DNA of 64,000 nt from Molossus alvarezi (lineage: Eukaryota > Chordata > Mammalia > Chiroptera > Molossidae): the NCBI GenBank assembly GCA_037176705.1, contig CM073886.1:26335501-26399500 (forward strand), read 5' to 3'. A program made the position numbers and the translations under genes. A model generated the notes under the pieces. The model was not told the DNA's origin. It was given only the letters and a program-made list of their open reading frames with translations, and did not search any database. The first letter of the stretch is position 1. The number at the start of each line of letters is the position of its first letter. Of this stretch, positions 9,163 through 21,815 are shown in pieces.

Positions 9163-12100
9163 CTCTTTTTCTTTTTTAATGACATACAATATTATATTAA
9201 TTTCAGGTGTACTCCAGTGACTAAACATTATATAAGTTACTAAGTGATATTCCTGATATATTTTACACCCATCTGACACCAAACATAGTTATTAGAATAT
9301 TATTGACTACGTTCCTCATGCTGTTCTTTACATCCCCATGACTATTCTGTACCAACCAATTTATACTTCTTAATCCCTTCACCTTTTTCACCCATTCCCC
9401 CAAACACCCTCTCATCTGGCAACTGTCAAAATGTTCTCTGTATCTTTTATTCTTCTTAAAGAAGAACCTTTAACATTTCATGCAATACTGTCTTGTCTGG
9501 GAAGCTCTTTATATATCCTTTGATTCTCAATGATAGCTTTGCTGGGTACAGTAATTTTGGTTGAAGTTCCTTGCTTTTCATCATTTTGAATATTTCTTGC
9601 TAATCTCTTCTGGCCTGTAAAGTTTCTTTTCTTTTAATCTTTATTGTTGAAAGTATTACAGATGTCTCCCCTTGTTTCCCCCATTGACCCCCCCCTTCCC
9701 AACTCCCTCCTGCTTTTCCCAAACTATTGTCTCTGTCCATTGGTTGTGCATATATGCATATAAGTTTTTTGGTTTATCTCTTCCCACCCTCCCACACCCC
9801 CTTCCTCTGAAATTTGTCAGTCGTTCCCTTACTTCCATGTCCCTGGATCTCTTTTGATCGTCAGCTTATTTTGTTTGTGATAGTTCCATAAATAAGTGAG
9901 ATTATGTGGTACTTGTCTTTCTCTGATTGGCTTATTTCACTTAGCATAATACTCTCCAGGTCCCTCCATGTCATCTCAAAGGATAAGAGATCTCTTTCTT
10001 ACAGCTGCATTGTACTCCATTGTGTAAAGGTATCATAGCTTTCTTGTCCAAACTCATCTACTTAGCTATTGTAAATAGGGCTGCTATGAACATAGGGGTG
10101 CATATATTCTTTCTGATTGGTGTTTCAAGCTGCTTAGGATATATTCCTAGAAGTGGAATCACTGGGTCAGATGGCAGTTCAATTTTTAATAGTTTGAGGA
10201 AATACCATATTGTTTTCCATAGTGGCTGCACCAGTCTCCATTCCCACCAGCAGTGTACTAGAGTCCCCTTTTCTCCACACCCTCACCAGCACTTGTTGTT
10301 TGAAGATTTGTTGGTGGCGGCCGTTCTGGCAGGTGTGAGGTGATATCTCATAGTCATTTTAATTTGCATGTCTCTGATGATTAGAGATATTCAACATTTT
10401 TTCATATGTTTCCTGGCCATTTGTATATCCTGTTTACACAAGTGTCTATTCAGGTCCTCTGCCCATTTTTTAATTGTATTGTTTGTCTTCCTTTTGTTGA
10501 GTTGTATGAGTGCTCTCTATATTTTGGATATTAACCCCTTATCTGATGTTTCATTGGCAAATATGTTCTCCCAAAGAGCGGGTTCCCTTTTGATTTTGAT
10601 ACTGGTTTCTTTTGCTGTGCAAAAGCTTTTATTTTGATAATGTCCCATTTATTAATTTTTTCTTTTGTTTCTCTTGCCCTAGGCGATGATGTATCAGTGA
10701 GAATTCTGCTACATGTGATATCTGATATTTTGCTGCCTACATTTTCATCTAGGATTTTTATTTCACGAGTTACATTTTTTAATCCATTTTGAGTTTATTT
10801 TTGTGTATGGCTAAGTTGGTGGTCTAGTTAAAATTTTTTGCATGTACCTGTCCGATTTTCCCAACACCATTTATTGAAGAAACTGTCTTTTCTCCATTGT
10901 ATGCTCTTGCCTCCTTTGTTGAATATTAATTGCGCATAATCTCTTGGGTTGATTTCTGAGTTCTCTGTTCTGTTCCACTGATCTATATGCCTGTTCTTAT
11001 GCCAGTACCAGGCTGTTTTGATTACTATGGTTTTGTAGTCTAACCTGATATCTGGTATTGTAATCCCTCCTACTTTGTTCTTCTTTTTCAAGATTGCTGT
11101 GACTATTCAGGGTCTTTTTTGGTTCTATATAAACTTTTGGAGTGTTTATTCTAGATCTGTGAAAGATACCTTTGGTACTGTAATAGGGATTGCATTGAAT
11201 CTATAGATTGCTTTGGGAAGTGTGGACATTATAATGATGTTGATTCTTCCAATTCATGAACATGGTATATGGTTCCCCTTTTTTATATCTTCCTCTATTT
11301 TTTTTTTCAGTGTCTTGTAGTTTTCTGAGAACAGGTCTTTTACCTCCTTGGTTAAGTTTATTCCTAGGTATTTTTTGTTGTTGCAATGGTAAATGGGATT
11401 GTTTTTTTAGTTCCCCTTTCTGAGTGTTCATTATTTGTCTAAAAGATGCCATTGATTTCTGGATGTTGATTTTGTATCCTGCTACTTTGCCAAATTCATT
11501 TATTAAATCTAGTAGAATTTTGATGGAGCCTTTAAGGTTTTCTATGTACAATATCATGTCATCTACAAATAGTGACAGTTTCAGTTCCTCCTTTCCAATT
11601 TGGATGCCTTTTATTTTATCTTCTTATCTAATTGCTGTGGCTAAGACTTTCAGTACTATGTTAAATAAAGAGTGGTGAAAGTGGGCATCCCTGTCTTATT
11701 CATGTTCTTAAGAAAAATGCTTTATGTTTTTGCCCATCGAGTATGATGTTGGCTGTAGGTTTTCAATATATGGCCTTTATTATGTTGAGATACAATCCCT
11801 CTATTCCCACTTTGCTGAGCATTTTTATCAGAAATGGGTGCTGGATTTTGTCAAATGCTTTTTCAGCTTCTATTGATGTGATCATATGATTTTTATCTTT
11901 CATTTTCTTTGTGGTATATCACAGTTACCGATTTGCGAATATTGTACCAGCCTTGCATCCCTGGGTTGAATCCCACTTGGTCATGTTGAATAATTGTTTT
12001 AATATATTGCTGGATCTGATTTGCTAATAATTTGTTGAGGATTTTGGCATCTATGTTCATCAGGGATATTGGCCTGTAGTTTTCTTTCTTTGTAGTGTCT

Positions 12101-12677
12101 TTATCCAGTTTTGGAATTAGGATTATGCCGGCCTCATAAAAAGAGCTTAGAAGTCTTCCTTTCTCTTAAATTTTTTGGAATACTTTGAGGAGAATAGGTG
12201 TTAGTTCTTTGAATGTTCGGTAAAACTCCTCTGTGAAGCTGTCCAGAACTGGGCTTTTGTTTGCTGGGAGCTTATTAATCACAGCTTCAATTTCCTTACC
12301 TGTTACTGGTCTGTTCAAGTTTTCTGACTCTTCCCAGTTGTTTTTGGAGATGGTGTGATTCTAGGAATTTGTCCATTTTGCCTAGGTTGTCCAATTTGTC
12401 TAATTGTTCATAGTATTTTCTAACAATCCTTTGTATTTCTGTGGTGTCAGTTGTTACTTCTGTTTCTGATTTTGTTTATTTGGGTCCTCTTTGTTTCTTG
12501 GTGGGTCTGGCTAATGGTTCATCAATCTTGTTTATCTTTTCAAAGAACTAGCTCTTGGTTTCATTGATCTTTTGAATTTTGGGGGGAGCAGTCTCTCTGT
12601 CATTTATTTCTGCTTTGACCTTTATTATTTTTTTCCTTGTACTTGGGATTTTCTTTTTGTTCACTTTCTAGTTCTTT

Positions 12678-12876
12678 TTTTTTTTTTCTTCCTTGATTTT
12701 AGATAGGGAGAGAGAGAGAGAAACATCGTTGAGATAGAACATCAGTTGGCTGCCTTCTGCATGACCCCCACTGGGGATCAGGCCCACAACCTGGGCATGT
12801 GTCCTGACTGGGAATAGAACCAGTGACCTCCTGGTGCATGGGTCGATGCTCAACCACTGAGCCACACCAGCTGGAC
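12678..12876 (-). mobile_element. VES-type SINE, second subfamily
   Basis: About 200 nt, with the body type that reads TTTATTGATTTTAGAGAG and GGGCATGTGYCCTGACY. Exact flanks cactttctagttcttt (12662-12677, 12877-12892). Confidence 0.87.
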
Positions 12877-13779
12877 CACTTTCTAGTTCTTTAGGTTGTA
12901 TGGTTAGATAGTCTATTAGAAATTTTTCTTGTTTCTTGAGGTAGGCCTGTATTGCTATGAACTTCCCTCTCAGGGCTACTTTCACTGTGTCCCATAGATT
13001 TTGTGTTATTGTGTGTTCATTTTCATTGATTTCTAGGAAGTCTTTTATTTCTTCCTTGATCTCCTTGGTAACCAATTTATTGTTTAATAACATGCTATTT
13101 AGCCTCCATGTATTTGAGTGTTTTTGTTGCAATTAATTTCTACTTCCATGCCATTGTAATCTGAGAAGATGCTTGATATGATTTCAGTCTTCTTGAACTT
13201 GTAGAGACTTAGTTTGTGTCCTTAAAATGTGGTCTATCTCTGAGAATGTTCCATGTGCACTTGAGAAGAATATGAATTCTGCAGGTTGGCGATGTAATTC
13301 TTTGTAAATATCAATTAAATCCATCTGATCTAGTGCATCATTTAGGTTCTTGCTTCCGTGTTAATTTGTTGTCTAGAGGATCTATCCAGTGTTATCAGTG
13401 GGGTGTTGAAGTCCCCTACTATGATTGTATTGTTGTTGATTTCTCCCTTGAAGTTCTCCAGAAGTTTTAAAATATATTTTGGTGCTCCAATATTGGGTAT
13501 ATATATGTTTATCAAGGTTATATCATCTTGTTGGAATGATCCTTTTAATATTTTGTAGTGTCCTTTGTTGTGATGGCCTCCATTTTGAAGTCTATTTTAT
13601 CAGATATGAATATTGCTATCACAGCTTTTTTTTTTTTTTTTCATTTTCCATTTGCTTGGAAAATTTTTTTCCATTCCTTCACTTTCAACCTGTGTGAGTC
13701 TTTTGTTCTGCGATGAGTCTCTTGTAGACAACATATATATGGGTCATGCTTTTTTATTCATTCAGCTACCCATTGTCTT

Positions 13780-14019
13780 TTTTTTTTTTCAATCTTCACC
13801 CTAGGACATTTTTGCATTCATCTTCAGATAGAGTGGGAGAGAGAGAGAGAAAGAAACATTGATGTGAGAGAGACACATCGACTGGTTGTCAACCACACAA
13901 GCCCAACTGGGGCCGAGGACAAACTACAACCAAGGTATGTGCCCTTAGTGGGAACCAAACCCGGGTCTCCCTGGTCTGTAGGCTGATGCTTTAACTGCTG
14001 AGCCAAACTGGCCAGGGCT
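13780..14019 (-). mobile_element. VES-type SINE, diverged
   Basis: Head at 14019, (GA)n near 13839. The flanks ttgtctttt and ctgtctttt give an imperfect target-site duplication. Confidence 0.8.
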
Positions 14020-14659
14020 ACTCTCTGTCTTTTGATTGGAGCATTTAATCAATTTAAAGATTATTATTGATATGTACTTATTCATTGCCATTTTTATTTA
14101 TTATGCCTGTTTCTCTCTCTGTTTCTTCTGCTTATTATAGCAGTTCCTTTAACATTTCTTGCAGTGCTGGTTCGGTGTAAATATATTCCCTTAGCTTTTT
14201 TTCCCCCTTTTGTCTGGGAAGCTCTTTATTTCACCTTCTATTTTGAATGATAGCCTTGCCGGATAGAGTAGTGTTGGATTCAGATCCTTGTTTTTTATTA
14301 CCTTGATTACTTTATGCCATTCCCTTCTGGCCTGTTGAGAAAGCAGTTTACAGCCTAGGGGAGCTACTTTTTGGGTAACCAGTTGATTTTCTCTTGCTGC
14401 CTTTAAGATTCTCTCTTTGTCTTTAATTTGGGGCCTTTTAATTATGATGTGTCTTGGCGTGGGCCTCTTCAGGTTCTTCTCGCTTGGGACTATCTGAGCT
14501 TCTTGAATTTGCATGCCTTTTTTCTTCACCAAGTTAGGGAAGTTTCATGTCGCTATTTCTTCAAACAGATTCTCTAACCCTTGCTCGCTTTCTTCTTCTG
14601 GTACTCCTATGATGTGGGTGTTGTTACATTTTATATTTTCCCAAACTGTCCTCCTATTT

Positions 14660-15292
14660 TTTTGTTGTTGTTTTTTATTAATTTATTTTTGTTACAGATG
14701 TTTCTCCTTTTTCCTCCATTGACACCCTCCTCATGATCTCCCTCCGCTCCTGTCCCCAGGATTGTTGTCTATGTCCAAGGTTATGCATGCATGCATATAA
14801 GTTCTGTGGTTTATCTCTTCCCTCCCTCCCAACTCCCTATGAGGTTTGTCAGTCTATACCCTACTTCTCTGTCTCTGGGTCTATTTTGTTCATCAGATTA
14901 TTTTGTTCCTTATATTCCACAAATAAGTGAGATCATATGATATTTGTATTTCTCTGATTGGCTTGTTTCGCTTAGGATAATACTCTTCAGGTCCATTCAT
15001 GTCATCTCAAAGGGTAAGAGATCTTTCATTCTTACAGCTGCATCGTATTCCATAGTATATATGTATCACAGCCTTTTTATCCACTCATCTATTGATGGAC
15101 ACTTGGGCTGTTTCCAGATCTTAGTGATTATAAATAGTGCTGCTATGAACATAGGGTGCATATATTCTTTCTGATTGGTGTTTCAGGCTTCTTAGGGTAT
15201 ATCTTTAGAATTGGAATCACTGGGTCAAATTGTAATTCGATCTTTTAAGTTTTTGAGGAAACACCATAGTGTTTTCCATAGTGGCTGCTCTT
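14660..15292 (-). mobile_element. 5'-truncated L1 3' end inserted in L1 ORF1
   Basis: A second L1 3' UTR plus ORF2 end interrupts the ORF1 region of the larger L1. ORF1-like sequence resumes near 15300. The duplicated site looks like ttgttttttaatt, imperfectly kept. Confidence 0.7.
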
Positions 15293-16587
15293 GTTTTTTA
15301 ATTGTTTTTTCCTCTTTGGTTCTCTAATTGAGTCACTTTTTTTCTACCCTGTCTTCTAATTTGCTGATCCGATTCTCGTCTTCTATTTTGCTGGTTATTC
15401 CTTCCAATGTGTTCTTTATTTCTGCTGTGTTATTCTTGATTTACAATTGGGTGTTTCTCATTGTTTCTGTATCTTTCCTCATGCTGTTGAACATCCTCAT
15501 AATCATTACTCTGAACTCTATATCTGATAACTTGCTTATCTCCTTATCATTTAGCCCTTTTTCTGGAGAATTCTCTTATTCTTTCATTTGAGATTTGTTA
15601 CTTTGTTTCACCATTTTGGCTGTCTCATCAGGGTTTGGAGCCTGCGAAAATCTCCCTGTGGATATCAGTGTTCTACAGATTGTGCCTCTCTCTGCTCGGT
15701 TTGGATGTTTATGAAATGGACCAAGCTGAACACCAATGTCTGGTCTTATTCTCCAGGGTAGAGTCACAGGCCAGGCAAAGATTCAAATATCCCAGAGATC
15801 CACCTCTGCCTGCAGGCTGATGTTAGTCTCAGTCATTTAATGAGCCTCAGATTGTGGTCTTCACTTGGACAGGAGACATAAGCTCCCCTACACAATGGGC
15901 AGGGTGAGAGGATTTCCACCGGGTGAGGCACCCCTCCAAACACACAGGGGCTGAAGCTGCTTTGAGAGGAAAACTCTGCCTGAAGAAAATGGTTTCTACA
16001 GAGTGGGTTAATGACTCAGCACAGGGGCCCAGGCAGCAGCCTTCACAGCTTGGTCCCCAGAACCACAAAACCCAACAACTGAGAGCCAGGCTCAAGGCTC
16101 AAAGCATTCAGAGGCTTGTCTGCCTACTGGCTGGCTGGTAGTCTCTGGCAGTTAATGAGTCTCAGGTTGTGCTTCCCCCAGCAGGGGTTAAGTTTCAATG
16201 GGTGGGGCAGTTACTCCTTTTCAGCCCACCCCTCCTCCCCAAAGCTGCTTTGATGGGAAATGATTGCCTGAGAAAAATGTTTTCTGTAACATAGGGGAAT
16301 AACAGTATAGGGTTCCTGATGGCCTCTTCCCCAGCTTTTTTACAGCACCACAAATCTCCAACTCTCCTCATGCAGCTCCAGTCCAGTCCACACTCCCTCT
16401 ACAGGAGCCCAAAGTGAGTGGCTGTAGCCGTTCATTTAGTGTGCTGGCCCTTCAGGTGGGTGCTGGTGTTGCTAGCCCCTCTCCCTGCTGGACAGAACCT
16501 CTGCTCTGGTGTTTTTCATAGCCAGGTGTTATGTGGGTGCCTTTCCCTCTTCACCACTTTGTGCTGGGGAGCCCGCTTGGGGTTTAT

Positions 16588-16669
16588 TTTTTTATTTTTT
16601 TTTATTTTTTTATCCTCACCCGAGGATATTTTTCCATTTTTTGTACAGATAGAGTGGGAGGGAGAGAGA

Positions 16670-16719
<50 letters not shown>

Positions 16720-16878
16720 TCGACGTGAAGGGACACATCGAGTGGCTGCCACCCGCACGACCAACCAGGGCCGGGGACAAACCGCAACCGAAGTACATGC
16801 CCTTAGCGGGAACCGAACCCGGGTCTCTCCGGACCGCAGGCCGATACTCTAACTGCTGAGCCAAACTGGCCAGGGCCT
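16588..16878 (-). mobile_element. VES-type SINE with long (GA)n
   Basis: Full length, exact flanks gcttggggttta (16576-16587, 16879-16890). GA tract of about 40 nt at 16675-16714. Confidence 0.88.
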
Positions 16879-17518
16879 GCTTGGGGTTTAAACCCCAGAC
16901 TTCTCAGAGGGAACTTCCCTCAGCTAAGATAGCCCTCAGCTGCTGCCTGTGGGAGCCCAGCCAGCCCTCTCCTGCCTCCCACCTCCTGCCAGTCTTGATT
17001 TGGGCTCCTCTTTATAAGGGTTCTCTCTAGCTTGTCTTCAGTTGGTTGTTCCAGATGACTTTTCTTTATTTTAGTTGTAATTCCATTTTGGTCCTGAGAA
17101 ATGGTCAGTGTAACTTCCATTCACTCCGCTGTCCTTTTCCCTCCTCTTCTGGGAACATTTTAAAGTAAAATGGATTGGTGTTCATTTCCAGGCACTCTTA
17201 ATTCGTTCCCCTGAATTGGTTTCTTCTAAGGCAAAATACAAAACTATTGATCCTGAACTGATGTATTTTTTAAGAGTTTCAGAAGTTTATATTAAATATA
17301 CTTTTCTGTTTTAATTTAAAACCTTGGCATTTCAATTATGTTTGAATAATTCTAACATATGGTTACATATTTTTCAATTAGATGGCATATAGAGCTCTTA
17401 GTGGGCCCCTATTTAGCAATCCTGCCTCACTCTCTTTTTCCAGTTCACACCAACAGTGCTGAACAGTTTATAATTCTTGGTCTAGTCCTGTTCTCTCATG
17501 TAGAGTTTTGTGCTTTGT

Positions 17519-19519
17519 CACAAAGCTTCTTTTGAGAAATCAGCTGACAGTCTTACGGGAGCTCCCTTTGTAGGTAACTAACTGCTTTTTTCTTGCTGCT
17601 TTTAGATTCTCTCTGTCTTTAACCTTTTGTATTTTAATTATGACGTGTCCTGGTGTGGGCCTCTTTGGGTTCATCTTGTTTGGACTCTGCACTTTCTGGA
17701 CTTGTGTGTCTATTTCCTTCACCAGGTTAGAGAAGTTTTCCATCCTTTTTTCAAATAGGTTTTCAGTTTCTTGCTCTCGCTCTTCTCCTTTTGGCACCCC
17801 CATAGTGTGATTGTTGGTATGCTTGAAGTTGTCCCAGAGGCTCCTTACACTATCCTCATTTTTTTTAAATTCATTTTTCTTTTTTGCTCTTCTGATTGGC
17901 TGTTTTTTGCTTCCCTATATTCCAAGTTGCTGATTTGTCTCTTGGATTTATCTACTATATTGTTGATTCCCTGTAAATTATTCTTCATTTCAGTTAGTGC
18001 ATCCTTCATTTCTGACTAGTTCTTTTTTATGGCTTCCATGCCCTTTGTTATGCTGTTGAAGTTGTTACTAAGTTCATTGAGCATCCTTATAATCAGTGTT
18101 TTGAACTCTGCATCTAGCAGATTGTTTGTTTTCATTTAGTTCTTTTTCTGGAGTTTTTTTCTATTCTTTAATTTGAGACGTATTTCTTTGTCTCCTCATT
18201 TTGTCAGCCTCCCTGTGTTTGTTTCTATGTATAAGGTAGAGTTGCTCTGACTCCCAGGCTTGGCAGAGTGGCCTAATGTAGTGGGTGGCTGTAGGATCCA
18301 ATGGTGCAGCCTCCCTGTTCACCCAATCTGGGCACTCCTCATGTGTGCCCCATTCACCCCACCCCATTTGCACCCTCTTGTTGTAGTTGAGCATTGATTT
18401 CTGTAGGTACATCAGCTGGAGAGATTTACCCTCAGACCGATCAGCTGCAAGGACTGGCTGAAACAGCTGTGCAGGGGCCCACCTCACAGAGCAGGACTTC
18501 AGTGGGGCCCTGGTGCCCTGCTGAGTCTTCCTCTTGAGTGTGTCACTTGTGAAGGTGTTTGGATGGTGCTTGGATGTGGTATGAAGTTGTCCACTGGGTG
18601 TGATGGCCAGGAGGTGCAGGCCAAGGTCAGCTGCTGCCTGTGTTCTTCTTTGAGCCTCCCGACATGAGCTACAAAGTGATCTGCAGATAGCTGCTACTTG
18701 TGGTGGGCTTAGAGATGTCTAGGAAAGGCCAAGTTGTGAACCAAGGATGGCTGCCACTAGTGCCAGGCCTGGGCTCACTTAGCAAGAGGCATGGGGTATG
18801 CTGAGGATAGATACCGCTTGTTTGAAAGATTTTAGGGAAGTCTGAAGCATGTGCCAAGACAGGCCATTTGTATGGAAAAGCCACTAGAAACAGATTTGGT
18901 GGGCCCAAAAGTTGGGTAGGGGGAGGTCTCAGGGAATCTCCAGGGTAGAGCAAGCAGTGATAGCCAGGTTGATGGAGACTCAGACATAGTACCCCCTGTA
19001 AGCTCGCTTTGTGGAGGACTCAGCAAAGGAACAATGGCCTCTGTCAACACTTCTGTTTGGGAGAAAGCTTCCTCTCCAGCCCTCGACAGGGAATTCAGTT
19101 CCTCCCCATAAGCACCTGGTGCGTTTTGAGCTGCTGCCCCAATGTTGGAGCTCAGAGGGAGGGAGTCCAAGTAAGTCCATGTGTGGGCCCTTTAAGAGGA
19201 ATGCCTGGGACTCCAGAAACCCTCCTCACTCAGCCGCAATCCCTACTAGTTTTTACAGCCAGAAGTTCTTGTGACTTCTCTCCCTGGCACTGGAACCCTG
19301 GGCTGCGGTGCCTGGTGTGGGACTAGGACTTCTCACTCCTTGGGGAACCTCCACAGCCAAGATATTCCTTCCAGTTTTTATCTGCCATGCATGGGTGTGG
19401 GACCAGCCTGTTCCTCGTCTCTGCCCCTCCTGTCTCAACATGGCTTCTATATAGCCTTAGTTGTAGGACTTCTGTTCAGCTACATTTCAGGTGGTTCTGT
19501 AGTTTAGTTGTAAATCTGA
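17519..19519 (-). mobile_element. Older HAL1-type copy, both ends missing
   Basis: Carries HAL1 ORF1 (17519-18220) and 5' UTR (18220-19519) sequence, with many indels and stops. It stops short of the 3' UTR at 17519 and of the first 50 or so nt at 19519. More diverged than the copies at 1075 and 4798. Confidence 0.7.
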
Positions 19520-19659
19520 TGTGTTTTTTTTTTTCAAGTGATGAATAGTTGAATGTTAAATCAGATGAGATAGAGGTCCCAGTCACCATTTTATAATGAA
19601 TAAAGTTCTGGAACACTAAACTTTTATTTAACAAAAAAAAAAAAAAAAACCCAAAAAGT

Positions 19660-20155
19660 TAAAAACATTATAATTTTTTTCTTTATTGATTTTATTTATT
19701 TATTTATTTACTTATTCATTATCCTCACCTGAGGACATTTTTCCATTTTTTGTTCAGATAGAGTGGGAGGGAGAGAGAGGAAGAGAGAGAGAGAGAAACA
19801 TCGATGTGAAAGGGACACGAGTGGCTGCCACCCGCACGACCAACCAGGGCCGGGGACAAACTGCAACCGAGATCTGCTCCTTTAGTGGGAACCGAACCCG
19901 GGTCTCTCCGGACCGCAGGCCGATGCTCTAACCGCTGAGCCAAACTGGCCAGGGCTCTTTATTGATTTTAGAGAGAGAGGAAGGGAGAGGCAGAGATGGA
20001 AATATTGATGAGAGAGAACATCGATTAGCCACCTCCTGCATGCTCCCTACTGGGGATTTGGCCCACAACCTGGGCATGTGCTTGACCGGGAATTGAACTG
20101 GCGACCTCTTGGTGCATGGGTCAACGCTCAACCATTGATCCACAGCGACTGGGCA
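19660..20155 (-). mobile_element. VES SINE pair: one copy nested in the tail of another
   Basis: A full-length SINE (19695-19956) sits between ctttattgatttta repeats (19681-19694, 19957-19970). That repeat is itself the 3' end of an older, second-subfamily SINE (19957-20155). Confidence 0.8.
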
Positions 20156-20546
20156 AAAACACTAAAATTTTTAAATAAAATTTTAATGGTTACATTTGTA
20201 ACATTTGACAGTCTGCTGCAAAACAGTAATTTCTTGGCTCCATCAGCTATTTGCTTGTTATGGACCCTACACTCTACCTCTGTAACACTAAATGGCTTAT
20301 ATTAAACTGAGGAGGGGGCTTAACCTTGTGCAAGGACAACCTTGAAAAACTTAGGGCCTAATTGGAAGTAACTAAAAATTAAATATATTCCTTAAAGGTT
20401 ATTTTATTTAACGTGCCAAAAAAGTTCTACATGATTAAAGTTGATTTAATCTAATTGTATTCTTCTATGTGTTATTGTTACATAGACTTTTTAATATTTT
20501 GTGGTAAAAAACCCATCATATCAAATTTACTATCTTGACCGTTTTT

Positions 20547-20649
20547 TGTTTTTGTTATTTTGGTGGTACATGCCCCTAGCGGTAACCGAACCTGGGACTC
20601 TCCAGTCCACAGGCCAACGCTCAACCCCTGAGCCAAACTGGCCAGGGCC
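20547..20649 (-). mobile_element. Short tRNA-only SINE (mini-VES)
   Basis: 103 nt, exact 15-bp flanks atcttgaccgttttt (20532-20546, 20650-20664). tRNA-like head with A and B boxes, ending GGGGCATGTACCACC and an A-rich tail. Confidence 0.83.
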
Positions 20650-21815
20650 ATCTTGACCGTTTTTAAGTGTAGAGTTCAGTAGTGTTAACTGTATTAACAT
20701 CATTTTGCAACAAATCTCCAAAGGTTTTCCATCTTACAACATTGGAACTAGAAACCCACCAAACATTAATTCCCCTTTTTCCCTCCAGCCCTTCATAATT
20801 ACCTTTCTACTTTCTGTTTCTCTGATTTTGACCACCTTGGATACTCCATATGAATGGAACCATACAACATTTGTCCTTTTGCGACTGCTTTGGTCCCTTA
20901 GCATAATGTCCTTGAGGTTCATGTATATTGTAGCATGTGATAGGATTTTCTCCTTTTTTAAGGTTGCATAATATTCCATTGCTTGTATGTATTGCATTTC
21001 CTTTATGCATTTAACTGTTGATGGATTCTTTTTTTGTTGTTGTTAATCATCACCCAAGGATATTTTTCCATTGATTTTTAGAGTGGAGGTGGGGGGGAGA
21101 GAGAAATTGATGTCAGAGAGAGACATTGATTGGTTGCCTCCTGCATGACTGACCAGGGCCGGGGATCAACCTGCAACCCAGGTATGTGCCCTTGACTGGC
21201 AATCAAACCCATGGCTCTTCTGTCCATGGACCAACACTCTAACCACTGAGCCAAACCGGCCAGGGCTGTTGATGAATTCTTGATTTACTTTCACCTCTTA
21301 TATATTGTGAATAGTATTGCTTAGTATGAACATGATTGTACAAATATCTCTTGAGATCCTACTGTTAATTCTTTTGGATGTATACCCAGAAGTATGATTG
21401 CTGGATCATATGGTCATTCTGTTTTTTATTTTATTTTATTAATTAATTTTATTTTCTAAAATATATTTTTATTGATATTTAGAGAGAGAGAGAGAGAAAC
21501 ATCGATGTGTGAGAGAAACATTGATCGGTTGTCTCCAGCATGCACCCTGACCAGGGATTGAGCCCACAACCTGGGTATCTTCTGACTGGGAATCGAACTG
21601 GCAACCTTTCAGTACACAGGAGGATGCTCAACCAACTGAGCTACACCGACCAGGGATATTTTTTATTTTTTTAAGGAACCTCCATACTATTTTCCATAGT
21701 GACTGCTCTTACATTCTAACCAATAGTGAACAAAGGTTCCAACTTTTCTGCATCTTCATCAACACTTATTTTCTGCTTTTTAGAAAGTGGCCATTCTAAT
21801 GATCATGAGGTAATA
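20650..21815 (-). mobile_element. L1M-type 3' fragment with two SINEs
   Basis: Antisense L1 3' region (20650-21035, 21267-21444, 21657-21815). It is broken by a VES SINE at 21036-21266, flanked by ctgttgatgRattctt, and a second-subfamily SINE at 21445-21656. Confidence 0.65.

Larger units (their letters stand above)
7366..9636 (-). mobile_element. Old L1M-type fragments
   Basis: Diverged antisense L1 sequence. It includes stretches that align by eye with the ORF2 end (7770-8090), and an L1 3' UTR (9173-9430) that runs into an ORF1-like piece (9430-9636). Two SINEs (8171 and 8894) interrupt it. No coding potential remains. Confidence 0.6.
9637..17130 (-). mobile_element. Long, decayed autonomous L1 with ORF1 and ORF2 remains
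   Basis: On the minus strand: 5' UTR about 17130-15600, ORF1 remains 15600-14190, ORF2 remains about 14150-9880, then a 3' UTR beginning near 9860. Open fragments still show ORF2 hallmarks: a C-terminal [13 protein letters not shown]...TAWYWHKNR segment at 10828-11091 and a reverse-transcriptase-derived piece at 11201-11557. Later insertions are SINEs at 12678, 13780 and 16588 and an L1 3' piece at 14660-15292. Its last 200 or so nt resemble the 3' ends of the HAL1 copies. Confidence 0.8.
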
